Assembly: GCF_008367235.1 (NCBI RefSeq)
Contig: NZ_VTZS01000001.1
Span: 124,001-188,000, forward strand
Source: Pareuzebyella sediminis
GTDB lineage: Bacteria; Bacteroidota; Bacteroidia; Flavobacteriales; Flavobacteriaceae
DNA length: 64,000 nucleotides
Reading direction: 5' to 3'
The notes beneath the pieces were generated by a model. That model had not been told where the DNA came from, searched no databases, and saw only the letters and a list, made by a program, of their open reading frames with translations. The translations under genes were made by a program, and so were the position numbers. This document shows, piece after piece, positions 8,607 through 18,054 of this stretch (position 1 is the stretch's first letter; the number at the start of each line of letters is the position of its first letter).

Positions 8607-9728
8607 ATGAAAAAAATTATGAATATCGTATACCTTACTGCCCTGGCAACCTTAATTGGATCATTTGTCATGGTGATGTACTTAATACCGAAAATCAAAT
8701 ACATTGTTGAACGTCGTAATTTGATTGATCACCCCGACAAAAGAAGTTCGCATAAAAACTTGACACCAACCATGGCAGGTGTTGCATTTTTTTTAACATT
8801 GATATTCGCCCTAAACCTTTTAGATACTTGGGACGTAGATGGTGTGGGCATTAATTTAATTGCAGCACTGACCATAATCTTTGCTTTGGGCCTAAAGGAC
8901 GATTTGATTATATCTACTCCGAAGGCGAAAATTGGAGGCGAAATTTTAGCCATTTCCTTTATAATGTTTTGCAATTGTATGCAAATCACCTCTCTTGATG
9001 GCTTTTTAGGAATAAATGAAATATCGCCTTTGGTCTCTTATGTTTTGATTACGTTAATGATTTTGACCATCGTTAATTCGTATAATCTCATTGACGGAAT
9101 TGACGGGTTGGCTTCAACCATAGGTATCGTGATTTTCAGCACTTTCGGGTTTATTTTCTTTATAGCCGGTTTACATTTTTATTTTATTTTTTGTCTTTGC
9201 TTAGTTGGTATGCAAGTAGCTTACCTAAGGTATAACCTATCGAAGACGAAAAAAATATTTATGGGCGATACTGGTTCCCTGACCATTGGGTTCTGTATTG
9301 GATTTCTGTCGCTCAAATTTTTATCCTTGGATGCGTTGGAATTATCCGCTTTGTCTTTTATACCCGAAAACAAACTCTTTGTCATAGTTTCTATACTTTT
9401 TATTCCTTTATTTGACACCCTGAGGGTAATTGGGGTTCGTCTAATGAATAAAAAGGGGCCTTTTACCCCGGATAAGAACCACATTCATCATGTTTTAATT
9501 GATTCTGGACTGTCACATGTTAAAGCCAGTGTGTTTTTGGGTTTTTTAAGTCTAGGTTTATCGGTCTTTTTCATCTCACTCTCATTATACATCAAAAGTT
9601 TTCAAATGCTAGTGGTTTTAGCAATTAGCTTTTTATTGCTACTTACCGTATTCGATAGGCTAAAAAACAATGTTAGAACGGAGAATAGGTTCAAATATTT
9701 AGTGAGGGCCATTCATTTCTTGTTTTAA
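8607..9728 (+). CDS. WecA/MraY-family polyprenyl-phosphate sugar-1-P transferase
   Basis: This is a polytopic membrane protein of 373 residues from the chosen ATG. It shows the family signatures: an LKDD pair at D98-D99, NLIDGIDGLA at 160-169, a MGDTGS loop, and HIHH at 292-295 typical of the WecA branch rather than MraY. It would transfer a HexNAc-1-phosphate from a UDP-sugar to undecaprenyl phosphate, starting the repeat unit of the polysaccharide made by the following genes. A longer frame starts at 8520, but its extra 29 residues are not family-like and overlap the leader element. The exact sugar is not known. Confidence 0.88.
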   Translation: MKKIMNIVYLTALATLIGSFVMVMYLIPKIKYIVERRNLIDHPDKRSSHKNLTPTMAGVAFFLTLIFALNLLDTWDVDGVGINLIAALTIIFALGLKDDLIISTPKAKIGGEILAISFIMFCNCMQITSLDGFLGINEISPLVSYVLITLMILTIVNSYNLIDGIDGLASTIGIVIFSTFGFIFFIAGLHFYFIFCLCLVGMQVAYLRYNLSKTKKIFMGDTGSLTIGFCIGFLSLKFLSLDALELSALSFIPENKLFVIVSILFIPLFDTLRVIGVRLMNKKGPFTPDKNHIHHVLIDSGLSHVKASVFLGFLSLGLSVFFISLSLYIKSFQMLVVLAISFLLLLTVFDRLKNNVRTENRFKYLVRAIHFLF

Positions 9729-9829
9729 AGTCCATGATCCATGTTGGTAAGGTGTTTACGAATTTGTAAGTAAGCCAATAAATAGACTGAGAAATAATGA
9801 TTGAATCGCATCAAATTAATTAAAAAAAT

Positions 9830-10846
9830 ATGCTCAATAACAAATCTGTATTAATTACAGGAGGAACAGGTTCTTTAGGGAAAGCACTGACGGACAACAT
9901 CTTCAAAAAATGGCCGAAAGTGAGACGTCTTGTCATTTTTTCCAGAGATGAACAAAAGCAGTTTCAAATGGCGCAACAGTATCCTGTTTCCGAATACCCC
10001 CAAATGCGTTTTTTTATTGGCGATGTGAGAGACAGGGAAAGATTGGTGCGGGCTTTTGAAGGAATTGATTATGTCATTCATGCCGCTGCCATGAAACATG
10101 TACATATAGCAGAGTATAACCCGAGCGAATGTGTGAAAACGAACGTGGGGGGAGCAGAGAATGTTATATACGCAGCTCTTCAAACCGGAGTTCAAAATGT
10201 TGTTGCACTTTCGACGGATAAAGCTTGTGCGCCTATTAATTTGTACGGTGCAACCAAATTAACTTCGGATAAGTTATTTGTTGCAGCAAATAATATTAGA
10301 GGAAAACACAACATTAAATTTTCAGTGGTTAGATATGGTAACGTTATGGGATCTAACGGATCTGTAATTCCTTTTTTCATGAGTAAACGTTCCGGGGGAG
10401 TTTTGCCAATTACCCTATCCGCAATGACCAGGTTCAATATTTCCTTACAGGGAGGGGTCGACATGGTGTTACATGCGATGAAAACAGCTTGGGGGGGCGA
10501 AATCTTTGTTCCCAAAATCCCATCTTATAAAATTACCGATGTGGCTCAGGCGATAGGCCCTAATTGTGAACACAGAATAATTGGAATTCGACCTGGAGAA
10601 AAAGTTCATGAAGAAATGATTACCTCTTCCGATTCGTTCTTTACTTATAACTTAGGTAAATACTTTGTTATAATTCCACAAACACCCATATGGAATTCTG
10701 CAGATTTTATATCCAACTTCAATGCTGAACTTGTTCCTAACGGGTTTACATATAACTCAGGAACAAATACAGAATGGGAAACCGTCGAGTCGTTGCGTTC
10801 TTTAATTAAAGAACATGTAGATCTAAATTTTAAAGTTGAGCAATGA
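9830..10846 (+). CDS. pseB: UDP-GlcNAc 4,6-dehydratase (inverting), PseB type
   Basis: This 338-residue soluble protein has an N-terminal Rossmann fold with the glycine motif GGTGSLG, a DVRD acidic loop, the STDKA catalytic region and YGATK. It lacks the membrane domain of the larger FlaA1/WbpM dehydratases, so the short PseB-like class fits. PseB converts UDP-GlcNAc to the 4-keto-6-deoxy-L-arabino intermediate, the first step toward pseudaminic acid. It overlaps the next gene, a PseC homologue, by 4 bases (ATGA), which indicates translational coupling and supports the assignment. Confidence 0.93.
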   Translation: MLNNKSVLITGGTGSLGKALTDNIFKKWPKVRRLVIFSRDEQKQFQMAQQYPVSEYPQMRFFIGDVRDRERLVRAFEGIDYVIHAAAMKHVHIAEYNPSECVKTNVGGAENVIYAALQTGVQNVVALSTDKACAPINLYGATKLTSDKLFVAANNIRGKHNIKFSVVRYGNVMGSNGSVIPFFMSKRSGGVLPITLSAMTRFNISLQGGVDMVLHAMKTAWGGEIFVPKIPSYKITDVAQAIGPNCEHRIIGIRPGEKVHEEMITSSDSFFTYNLGKYFVIIPQTPIWNSADFISNFNAELVPNGFTYNSGTNTEWETVESLRSLIKEHVDLNFKVEQ

Positions 10847-12027
10847 ATGCAATACCCTACGGGCGACAACATATAACTGAAGAAGACATTAAAGCTGTTG
10901 TCGAGACCTTAAAATCAGATTATCTGACCCAAGGACCACGGATAGCTGAATTCGAAAAAGCATTTGCCAATTATGTGGGTAGTAATTTTGCAGTGGCTGT
11001 TTCAAATGGTACGGGTGCCCTTCATCTATGTGCACTAGCTTTGGGAATTAATGAGGGTGACAAAGTCATTACAACGCCGATCACCTTTGCGGCATCCGCA
11101 AATTGTATTCGTTATTGTGGAGGAGAGGTTGTTTTTTCAGATATCGATCCTAATACTTATTTATTAGATATCGATAAAGTCAGACTACTCTTGGAGAATT
11201 CACCCAAAGGAACTTTCAAAGGAATTGTTCCAGTCGATTTTGCCGGAAGAGCCAACAATCTTGAAGATCTAAGAAATCTGGCCGATGAATTCGACCTTTG
11301 GATCATAGAAGATGCCTGTCATGCACCAGGAGGATCATTTCAAGACGTGAACGACGTCACACAATTTTGTGGTAATGGGCAGTTCGCAGATTTAGCTATC
11401 TTTTCCTTCCATCCGGTCAAGCATATTGCTTCAGGCGAAGGCGGCATGATTACCACTAATAATGAAGAACGATACCAAAAACTACTTCAATTACGTACCC
11501 ACGGTATAGTCAGAAATACTGATTTGTATACAAATTCAATCGATTTGGCCGGTGGTAAAGAAGATTATCCAGGCTGGTATATGGAAATGCAAGACCTTGG
11601 ATACAATTATAGGCTAACCGATTTTCAAGCCGCTTTGGGTCTAAGTCAACTATCACGCGCGAAAGAGGGTATAGCAAAACGACGAGAAATAGCGTTAAAA
11701 TATTTCGATGCGTTCAAAAATGCCAAATTTATAAAAAGACAGTCGGGAATAGTTAATGGGCATGCTTATCATTTATATATAGTTGAAGTCGAGAATAGGC
11801 TAAGGCTTTACAACCATTTGCGCAGTAAAAATATTTATGCCCAAATTCATTATATACCATGCCACTTAATGCCTTATTACCAAGAATTAGGATATAAGGT
11901 AGGTGATTTCCCCTATGCTGAAAACTATTATAGGCATTGTATAAGCCTCCCCATGTTTCCACAACTAAATGAAGACGAGCAGGCTTATATAATACATGAA
12001 GTCAATTCTTTTTATAATGCTATTTGA
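10843..12027 (+). CDS. pseC: UDP-4-amino-4,6-dideoxy-AltNAc transaminase, PseC type
   Basis: This 394-residue DegT/DnrJ/EryC1-family PLP aminotransferase has the conserved EDACHAPGG segment, and the internal-aldimine lysine is K193 in SFHPVKHIASGEGG. It would aminate the 4-keto product of PseB using glutamate as amino donor. Length and motifs are normal for PseC, and coupling to pseB is tight. The following gene starts inside its 3' end. Confidence 0.93.
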   Translation: MNAIPYGRQHITEEDIKAVVETLKSDYLTQGPRIAEFEKAFANYVGSNFAVAVSNGTGALHLCALALGINEGDKVITTPITFAASANCIRYCGGEVVFSDIDPNTYLLDIDKVRLLLENSPKGTFKGIVPVDFAGRANNLEDLRNLADEFDLWIIEDACHAPGGSFQDVNDVTQFCGNGQFADLAIFSFHPVKHIASGEGGMITTNNEERYQKLLQLRTHGIVRNTDLYTNSIDLAGGKEDYPGWYMEMQDLGYNYRLTDFQAALGLSQLSRAKEGIAKRREIALKYFDAFKNAKFIKRQSGIVNGHAYHLYIVEVENRLRLYNHLRSKNIYAQIHYIPCHLMPYYQELGYKVGDFPYAENYYRHCISLPMFPQLNEDEQAYIIHEVNSFYNAI

Positions 12028-12646
12028 AACCTCTAGAGAAGCAATTTTACAAGGGCTGAATAATCAGCTTTCTTCCTTTTTTACTATTTCGAAAGACGAA
12101 ACTAGGCAGATGGAGTTGTTGAGCGAATTAGTTTTTAAGCGTTGCGAAATTTGCTTTTTGGGAAATACGAACAAGTACTATTCGAAAGCGGGAAGCGTCT
12201 ATTTTAATCCATTTCATTCTGGACAATATACGGTCTTCTTATATTTTTTTTCTAATTCAGTTTATAAAGCAGGAAAAAATCATTGCAGACTCGCTGATAA
12301 AATATATTACCTAAATAAAATCATGAATTCTTGTGATTTGTTTTATGAAGTGGAATTACCCACAATATTTATGTTAGACCAGCCCGTAGGAACGGTACTT
12401 GGCAGGGCAAAATATGGTGAAAATTTTAAATTCACGCAGAACTGTACGGTTGGCAGTAATAATGATATTTCTCCAATTATCGGAAACGATGTGACCATGA
12501 CCGCCAATTCAAAGATTTTTGGTAATTCTAAAATCGGCAAGAACGTGATAATTGGTGTGGACACTTGCATTAAGGATGAAGATATTCCTGATAACTCGTT
12601 GGTTTTCGGGCAATCACCAAATTTATTAATCAAACAAAGGAAGTGA
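11996..12646 (+). CDS. Left-handed beta-helix (hexapeptide) acyltransferase
   Basis: The C-terminal half (about 125-205) carries hexapeptide-repeat character (GNDVTMTANSKIFGNSKIGKN), as in serine O-acetyltransferases and sugar acyltransferases. The N-terminal 110 residues are helical and not recognised. It is probably an O- or N-acetyltransferase acting on the nucleotide sugar or on the finished nonulosonate. The first ATG overlaps pseC by 32 bases; an in-frame ATG at 12017 would shorten the overlap to 11 and may be the real start. The acceptor is not known. Confidence 0.7.
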   Translation: MKSILFIMLFETSREAILQGLNNQLSSFFTISKDETRQMELLSELVFKRCEICFLGNTNKYYSKAGSVYFNPFHSGQYTVFLYFFSNSVYKAGKNHCRLADKIYYLNKIMNSCDLFYEVELPTIFMLDQPVGTVLGRAKYGENFKFTQNCTVGSNNDISPIIGNDVTMTANSKIFGNSKIGKNVIIGVDTCIKDEDIPDNSLVFGQSPNLLIKQRK

Positions 12647-13182
12647 AGCTTATGCGTTGTATTGATTTGACCTCAGAACGGCTGTTGCTAAAAAGACTTT
12701 CGGTGGACCACATATCGACCGCATATCTAAGTTGGCTAAATGATCCGGGAGTCAATAGGTATTTGGAAATTAAGGGGCGACAAACCTTAGAAATGTTAAC
12801 ATCATACGTTAAACAACATATTAACAATGGAGTCTATTTTTGGGCCATCCACTTAAAAGATTCAAATAAGCATATTGGCAACATAAAAATTGACCCGATA
12901 AACCTTGAGCAAAATTCTGGTGAGTATGGTATTTTAATGGGTGATAAAATAAATTGGGGTAAAGGATTTGCGAAAGAAGCATCATTAAGAATAATAGACT
13001 ATTGCTTTGAAGAATTAAAATTGTCAAGATTGACGTTGGGGGTTATCGAAGACAATAGTACTGCTGTAAAACTCTACGAAAAAATCGGGTTCACCATTGA
13101 CGAAGTCAAAATAAATACAGGGATATACAACCATAAGTGTTGCAATTCATTAAGAATGTCACTCCATGCCAAAAATGAATAA
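12643..13182 (+). CDS. GNAT N-acetyltransferase (RimJ/RimL-like)
   Basis: This 179-residue GNAT-fold protein has the pattern RLLLKRLSVDHIS at the start, an acetyl-CoA loop with GKGFAKEA and a closing NSTAVKLYEKIGF segment. In a pseudaminic pathway the PseH step, N-4 acetylation of the PseC product, is done by a GNAT enzyme, so this gene or the second GNAT at 16111 is the PseH candidate. It overlaps the hexapeptide gene by 4 bases. Which of the two GNATs is PseH cannot be decided from sequence alone. Confidence 0.8.
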   Translation: MKLMRCIDLTSERLLLKRLSVDHISTAYLSWLNDPGVNRYLEIKGRQTLEMLTSYVKQHINNGVYFWAIHLKDSNKHIGNIKIDPINLEQNSGEYGILMGDKINWGKGFAKEASLRIIDYCFEELKLSRLTLGVIEDNSTAVKLYEKIGFTIDEVKINTGIYNHKCCNSLRMSLHAKNE

Positions 13183-14044
13183 TAGCAAGCTTATTTTGGG
13201 TACGGTTCAAATGGGCTTACCGTACGGTATTAACAATACAAAGGGTAAGGTTTCATTAAATGAAAGCCTTGAAATTTTGAATTATGCTTACGAAAATGGC
13301 ATTGAAATTTTAGATACGGCGGAAGTCTACGGTAACGCACATCAAATAATCGGTGAATTTCATAAAAAATATGCGTCCAAAAAATTTCAAATAATTACGA
13401 AACTTCCAAATCAAGTAAAAGGTGATATCATTAAAAAAGTAACCAGCTTTTTAGATGAGCTAAGAGTTGGCCAATTACACGCCTTACTTTTCCATAGCTT
13501 TTCGAGCTTTGAAAATAATCAAAATAACTTCGGCGCTTTGGAGCAATTAAAATTTGAAAAAAAAATAAAAAATATTGGTGTATCCGTATATACCAACGAA
13601 GAAATTGAAAAGGTTATTCTAAATAAGGAAATTGACATTGTACAGGTGCCCTTTAATCTATTGGATAATGCCAATCTTAGAGGAGAAATTTTGGCAAAGG
13701 CAAGGTCCAAAGGAAAAACCGTTCATACGAGATCTGCGCTTCTACAAGGATTGTTCTTTAAAGATATCAATGACCATCATAAAGCGGTGAAAAACCTTAG
13801 GAATGAGTTAATTCTTATCGCTGATATTTCTAAAAAGTATAAGATCGCAACCTCAGCGTTGGCATTGGGTTATTGTATGCAGCAGCACACAATCGATAAT
13901 GTATTGATTGGAGTAGATTCGATACATCAATTAAAAAAAAATCTCGAATCGGTAAATTATATAATTGGGCCTGTTGTTATCGATGAAATAAACGCCATCC
14001 ATATAAAAGATACAAATTTATTAAATCCTTCATTATGGAATTAA
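13166..14044 (+). CDS. Aldo/keto reductase
   Basis: This 292-residue AKR-family protein has a TIM barrel, the early segment LGTVQMGLPYG, the catalytic D-x-A-x-x-Y pattern (DTAEVYG) and later barrel strands. It overlaps both the GNAT before it and the fused gene after it. AKRs occur in nonulosonate and dideoxysugar clusters, where they reduce a keto or aldehyde group; the substrate here is not known. The ATG three codons downstream (13175) is an equally good start and gives a shorter overlap. Confidence 0.82.
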   Translation: MPKMNNSKLILGTVQMGLPYGINNTKGKVSLNESLEILNYAYENGIEILDTAEVYGNAHQIIGEFHKKYASKKFQIITKLPNQVKGDIIKKVTSFLDELRVGQLHALLFHSFSSFENNQNNFGALEQLKFEKKIKNIGVSVYTNEEIEKVILNKEIDIVQVPFNLLDNANLRGEILAKARSKGKTVHTRSALLQGLFFKDINDHHKAVKNLRNELILIADISKKYKIATSALALGYCMQQHTIDNVLIGVDSIHQLKKNLESVNYIIGPVVIDEINAIHIKDTNLLNPSLWN

Positions 14045-16104
14045 AGACGATTCTGGTAACACAGGCGCGATTGGGAAGCACAAGATTACCTGGTAAGGTA
14101 TTAAAAGAGGTAGAAGGAAAATCATTGCTTCAGATACATCTTGAAAGATTAAGTAAGTGTAAGAAAATTTCTGAAATAATCGTTGCCACCACGTGTAAAG
14201 AAGAAGATACAATAATTTACGATAACGCTACCAAATGGGGTTTTAAGGCCAGCAGGGGATCAGAGCTAGATGTATTGGACCGCTTTTACCAGGCAGTAAA
14301 GGATCATAATGCAGATTGGGTAGTAAGGGTAACCTCAGATTGTCCGCTTATAGATCCAGTATTGGTTGATGAAGTGATTACGTTCGTTCAAGAAAATAAT
14401 AAAGATTATGGCTCAAATGGTTTAATCGAACATTTTCCAGATGGCCAAGATGTTGAGGTTTTTAAATTCTCGGCCTTGAAAATAGCCTGGAAAAATACAA
14501 TGCTTTCCTCTGAACGGGAACATGTAACCCCATATATTAGAAACAATGCAGATAACAAAGGTGATAATCTCTTTAATTCGATCAATTACCCATGTGACCA
14601 TGATTTTTCTAATATTAGAATGACGGTCGACGAGCCTAAAGATTTTGAATTGATCAAGATATTAATTGAAGATTTGGGAATTGAAAAATCATGGCTATCA
14701 TATACAAATTATATCATCGAAAATGATTTGGACAAGATTAATGGTCAAATTATTAGAAATGAAGGCTTTTTAAAGTCATTAAAGCAAGATAAATTCATGG
14801 GTAAGGGACAAGAATTATACATAAAAGCAAAAACATTGATTCCCGGAGGAACAATGTTGCTTTCCAAAAGACCGGAAATGTTTTTACCGGATTATTGGCC
14901 ATCTTATTTTTCAAAATCAAAGGGATGTAAAGTTTGGGACTTGGATGGCAATGAACTATTGGATATGTCAATCATGGGAATTGGCACCAACACCCTTGGG
15001 TATGGGAATGAAGAAGTTGATGTGGCAGTTATGGAAACGGTCAAGAAAGGTAATATGAGCACCTTGAATTGCCCTGAAGAGGTCTATTTGGCAGAAAAGT
15101 TAATTGAAATGAATCCTTGGGCTGATATGGTACGTTTTGCACGTACCGGAGGGGAGGCCAATTCAATTGCTATTAGAATTGCCCGTGCAGCCTCGGGTAA
15201 GGACAATGTTGCAATATGCGGCTATCATGGCTGGCATGATTGGTATTTATCCGCTAATCACAATGGAGGGGATGATCTGTCTGGACATTTAATACCAGGG
15301 CTGAGTCCGAAAGGAGTGCCTCGAAATCTAAAAAATACAGTATTTCCTTTTCACTACAATGACTTTAATGAATTAATGAACATTGTAGAAAATAACAATA
15401 TCGGGGTTATTAAAATGGAGGTTATGCGAAATTTTGGCCCAGAAGATAATTTTTTACAGAAAGTAAGGGATTTGGCAAGTCGTAAAAATATCGTATTGAT
15501 CTTTGATGAATGTTCCTCGGGGTTTAGGGAAACTTTTGGGGGCATATTTCAAAAATTTGGTGTTGAACCCGATATGGTGATGTTCGGAAAAACGATAGGT
15601 AATGGCTATGCTTTAACCGCGGTAGTTGGGAAGAAATCAGTAATGGAAGCGGCCCAAAACACCTTTATAAGCAGTACTTTTTGGACGGAGCGAATCGGTC
15701 CCACCGCAGCCCTTGCCACATTAAAGGTCATGGAAAGGGAAAAATCTTGGGAAACGATTACGAAAACTGGAAGTACTATGCAAAAAGGGTGGTTAAACCT
15801 AGCCGCTTTACATCAATTGGATATTACTGTTTACGGCCTGCCAGCAATGACCACTTATGGCTTTAATAGCCCTAACGCCGCCGCTTATAAAACATTTGTG
15901 ACCCAAGAAATGTTGAAAAAAGGTATTTTGGCCAGTACCCATTTTTATGCCTGTACCGCGCACGAACCAAGACATTTAGAGCGCTACTTCAATACATTGG
16001 ACGGTATTTATGCAACACTTCACAAATGTGAATCCGGCGAAATGAAGATTGAGGGTTTATTACAAGGACCTGTTTGCCACGGCGGATTTAAAAGATTGAA
16101 TTAG
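14035..16104 (+). CDS. SpsF-like cytidylyltransferase fused to class III aminotransferase
   Basis: The 689-residue protein has two parts. Residues 1 to about 245 match SpsF-like nucleotidyltransferases, with TQARLGSTRLPGKVL near the start, RVTSDCPLIDP in the middle and FPDGQDVEVF. Residues about 255-689 are a class III PLP aminotransferase of the glutamate-semialdehyde-mutase type, with GGEANSIAIRIARA, DECSSGFRE and PLP lysine K519 in MFGKTIGNG. The first part may activate a nonulosonate with CMP in place of PseF; the second adds or moves an amino group. The reading frame is continuous across the junction, so the fusion is real unless assembly is wrong. The order of the two reactions is unknown. 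Confidence 0.85.
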   Translation: MELKTILVTQARLGSTRLPGKVLKEVEGKSLLQIHLERLSKCKKISEIIVATTCKEEDTIIYDNATKWGFKASRGSELDVLDRFYQAVKDHNADWVVRVTSDCPLIDPVLVDEVITFVQENNKDYGSNGLIEHFPDGQDVEVFKFSALKIAWKNTMLSSEREHVTPYIRNNADNKGDNLFNSINYPCDHDFSNIRMTVDEPKDFELIKILIEDLGIEKSWLSYTNYIIENDLDKINGQIIRNEGFLKSLKQDKFMGKGQELYIKAKTLIPGGTMLLSKRPEMFLPDYWPSYFSKSKGCKVWDLDGNELLDMSIMGIGTNTLGYGNEEVDVAVMETVKKGNMSTLNCPEEVYLAEKLIEMNPWADMVRFARTGGEANSIAIRIARAASGKDNVAICGYHGWHDWYLSANHNGGDDLSGHLIPGLSPKGVPRNLKNTVFPFHYNDFNELMNIVENNNIGVIKMEVMRNFGPEDNFLQKVRDLASRKNIVLIFDECSSGFRETFGGIFQKFGVEPDMVMFGKTIGNGYALTAVVGKKSVMEAAQNTFISSTFWTERIGPTAALATLKVMEREKSWETITKTGSTMQKGWLNLAALHQLDITVYGLPAMTTYGFNSPNAAAYKTFVTQEMLKKGILASTHFYACTAHEPRHLERYFNTLDGIYATLHKCESGEMKIEGLLQGPVCHGGFKRLN

Positions 16105-16110
16105 AAGCTT

Positions 16111-16680
16111 ATGAATGATAGCTACAAAGTTTTGAAGAAACAAACATTTAGCAAAGGTAACTATCGCATTGTTCCTATCCGAATGGAAGATAGATATGCC
16201 ATATTACAATGGCGAAACGAGCAATTGTTTCATCTTAGGCAGAATCGGCCACTATCTAAAAAAGAACAAGATGCCTATTTCAGTACTGTTGTCGCAAATT
16301 TATTCAGTAATGAACAACCTGACCAAATTCTTTTCTCATATCTTGAAGGAGACACTTGCATAGGTTATGGTGGCTTAGTACATATAAACTGGACAGATCA
16401 AAATGCAGAAATATCTTTCATTACAAACACCATGATAGATAAGAAACGGTATGCATTTCAGATGTCTACATTTCTGACTTTGATCGCAGAAGTAGGTTAT
16501 AAGGAATTGGGTTTTCATAAACTCTTCACCTATGCATTTGATGTAAGACCTGAGATTTATCCCATATTAGAAGAAAACGGATTTAAAAGGGAAGCGGTAT
16601 TAAAGGAACATTGCTTGATTAGCGGAGCTTTCAAAGATGTAATTATACATACTAGGTTCAACACCTTGGAAAAAACTTGA
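16111..16680 (+). CDS. Second GNAT N-acetyltransferase, PseH-like
   Basis: This 189-residue GNAT protein has the opening RIVPIRMEDRYAILQWRNE, where a W-R-N motif is common in PseH and related sugar N-acetyltransferases. It ends with HKLFTYAFDVRPEIYPILE, the usual last GNAT helix-strand. It follows the fused gene after 6 bases. It is the better PseH candidate of the two GNATs because of the WRNE motif, but this rests on motif memory. Confidence 0.78.
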   Translation: MNDSYKVLKKQTFSKGNYRIVPIRMEDRYAILQWRNEQLFHLRQNRPLSKKEQDAYFSTVVANLFSNEQPDQILFSYLEGDTCIGYGGLVHINWTDQNAEISFITNTMIDKKRYAFQMSTFLTLIAEVGYKELGFHKLFTYAFDVRPEIYPILEENGFKREAVLKEHCLISGAFKDVIIHTRFNTLEKT

Positions 16681-16683
16681 TTT

Positions 16684-17349
16684 ATGCGAAAAGTGTTCAT
16701 CGTTACGGGGGCGAATCGGGGTTTGGGAAAGGCATTTGTAGATGTCCTAGTCAAGAACAAAAATCATTTTATTATTTCGATATCGAGAAGTGCCAGCGTA
16801 GAGCAAAATGCTTATCCATCGGCAAACTTTCGATTACTCAAAATAGACTTGTCCGACAATGGTATAGGGGAAAAAATTTCGGTGCTCAAAGATTTAGTGG
16901 GTGAGCAAGAGGTTTATTTTCTGAACAACGCCTGTATTATAGACCCTATAGTAAAAATTGAATCCTTAGAAGAAAAAGATATCGATAGAACCTTATCTAT
17001 AAATGTTAAGGCGGCAATGTTGATTACAAATTACCTGCTTCGATACTTTAGCGACAACGAATTAACCTTTGTAAATATAAGTTCTGGTGCGGCAAGCAAC
17101 GCTATTGAAAATTGGTCTCTATATTGTTCTTCCAAAGCATTTATGAAAATGTTCTTTGATATAGCTGAGAAGGAGTATAGCCAGTATCGTTTCTTCAATG
17201 TCGATCCGGGGGTCTTGGATACCCGGATGCAAAAATATATTCGAGCAAGTAATTTCCCGGGAAAGTCTGATTTTCAGAAATTGGAAAAAGATGGTAAGCT
17301 AAAGTCACCTGAGGCTGCTGCATCCGAAATATTAAATACGATAATATGA
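16684..17349 (+). CDS. Short-chain dehydrogenase/reductase
   Basis: This 221-residue SDR has the N-terminal cofactor loop TGANRGLGKA, the structural NNA motif, and the catalytic Ser and YxxxK (NISSG, then YCSSK). It probably reduces or oxidises a hydroxyl on a sugar intermediate with NAD(P)H. It starts 3 bases after the GNAT stop and overlaps the next gene by 4 bases (ATGA). The substrate is not known. Confidence 0.82.
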   Translation: MRKVFIVTGANRGLGKAFVDVLVKNKNHFIISISRSASVEQNAYPSANFRLLKIDLSDNGIGEKISVLKDLVGEQEVYFLNNACIIDPIVKIESLEEKDIDRTLSINVKAAMLITNYLLRYFSDNELTFVNISSGAASNAIENWSLYCSSKAFMKMFFDIAEKEYSQYRFFNVDPGVLDTRMQKYIRASNFPGKSDFQKLEKDGKLKSPEAAASEILNTII

Positions 17350-18044
17350 AAATAGCCATCATATCGGACATACATGGTAATGTTGATGCACTCAGAGAAG
17401 TGCTCAAGAAAGCCAAGAAGGAACATGTAGAGCATCTATTGATTCTCGGAGATCTTGTGGGCTATTATTATCATCCCGATAAAGTATTGGAACTTCTTTC
17501 AGAGTGGAGCTATGACATCGTTAAAGGAAACCATGAAAGAATACTTGAAGACTTGGTCGCCCAACCTAAAATGAGCGAGTCGATTCGACTAAAATACGGC
17601 AGTGGTCATCAAGAAGCTATAGATAAGCTTACCGATCAGCAACTTACTTTTCTTAGTGGTTTACCGGAAACGAAATCCGTACAATTTAATGGTATCTCCA
17701 TGTTGATGTGCCATGGAAGCCCATGGGCTAACGACGATTATATATATCCCGATTGCGATACCGAAACCATACTGAAGTGCGATTCAAAGGAATACGATTT
17801 TGTGCTAATAGGGCATTCACATTATGCATTTGCGATTAAAAACGCAAATAGCATTTTACTTAATCCTGGTTCTGTGGGGCAATCCAGACAAATTGGCGGT
17901 AAAGCGTCATGGGCTATAATCAATACCGCAAATGGGTGTCTCCAAATAGTAACGACCGACTATGACAGTGAAAAGTTGTTGAACGAAGTTAAAAACAAGG
18001 ATTGTGAAATACGGTATCTCACGGAAATTTTAAAACGAAAGTGA
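17346..18044 (+). CDS. Calcineurin-like metallophosphoesterase (YfcE/MJ0936 type)
   Basis: This 232-residue protein has all dimetal motifs in order: SDIHGN, LGDLVGY, KGNHER, and GHSHY near residue 158. It would hydrolyse a phosphomonoester or phosphodiester. Such an enzyme is unusual inside a polysaccharide operon. Because no PseG is seen, a role in cleaving the UDP-sugar or dephosphorylating a sugar intermediate is possible but unproven. It is translationally coupled to the SDR. Confidence 0.85.
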   Translation: MKIAIISDIHGNVDALREVLKKAKKEHVEHLLILGDLVGYYYHPDKVLELLSEWSYDIVKGNHERILEDLVAQPKMSESIRLKYGSGHQEAIDKLTDQQLTFLSGLPETKSVQFNGISMLMCHGSPWANDDYIYPDCDTETILKCDSKEYDFVLIGHSHYAFAIKNANSILLNPGSVGQSRQIGGKASWAIINTANGCLQIVTTDYDSEKLLNEVKNKDCEIRYLTEILKRK

Positions 18045-18054
18045 TTCATTACGT

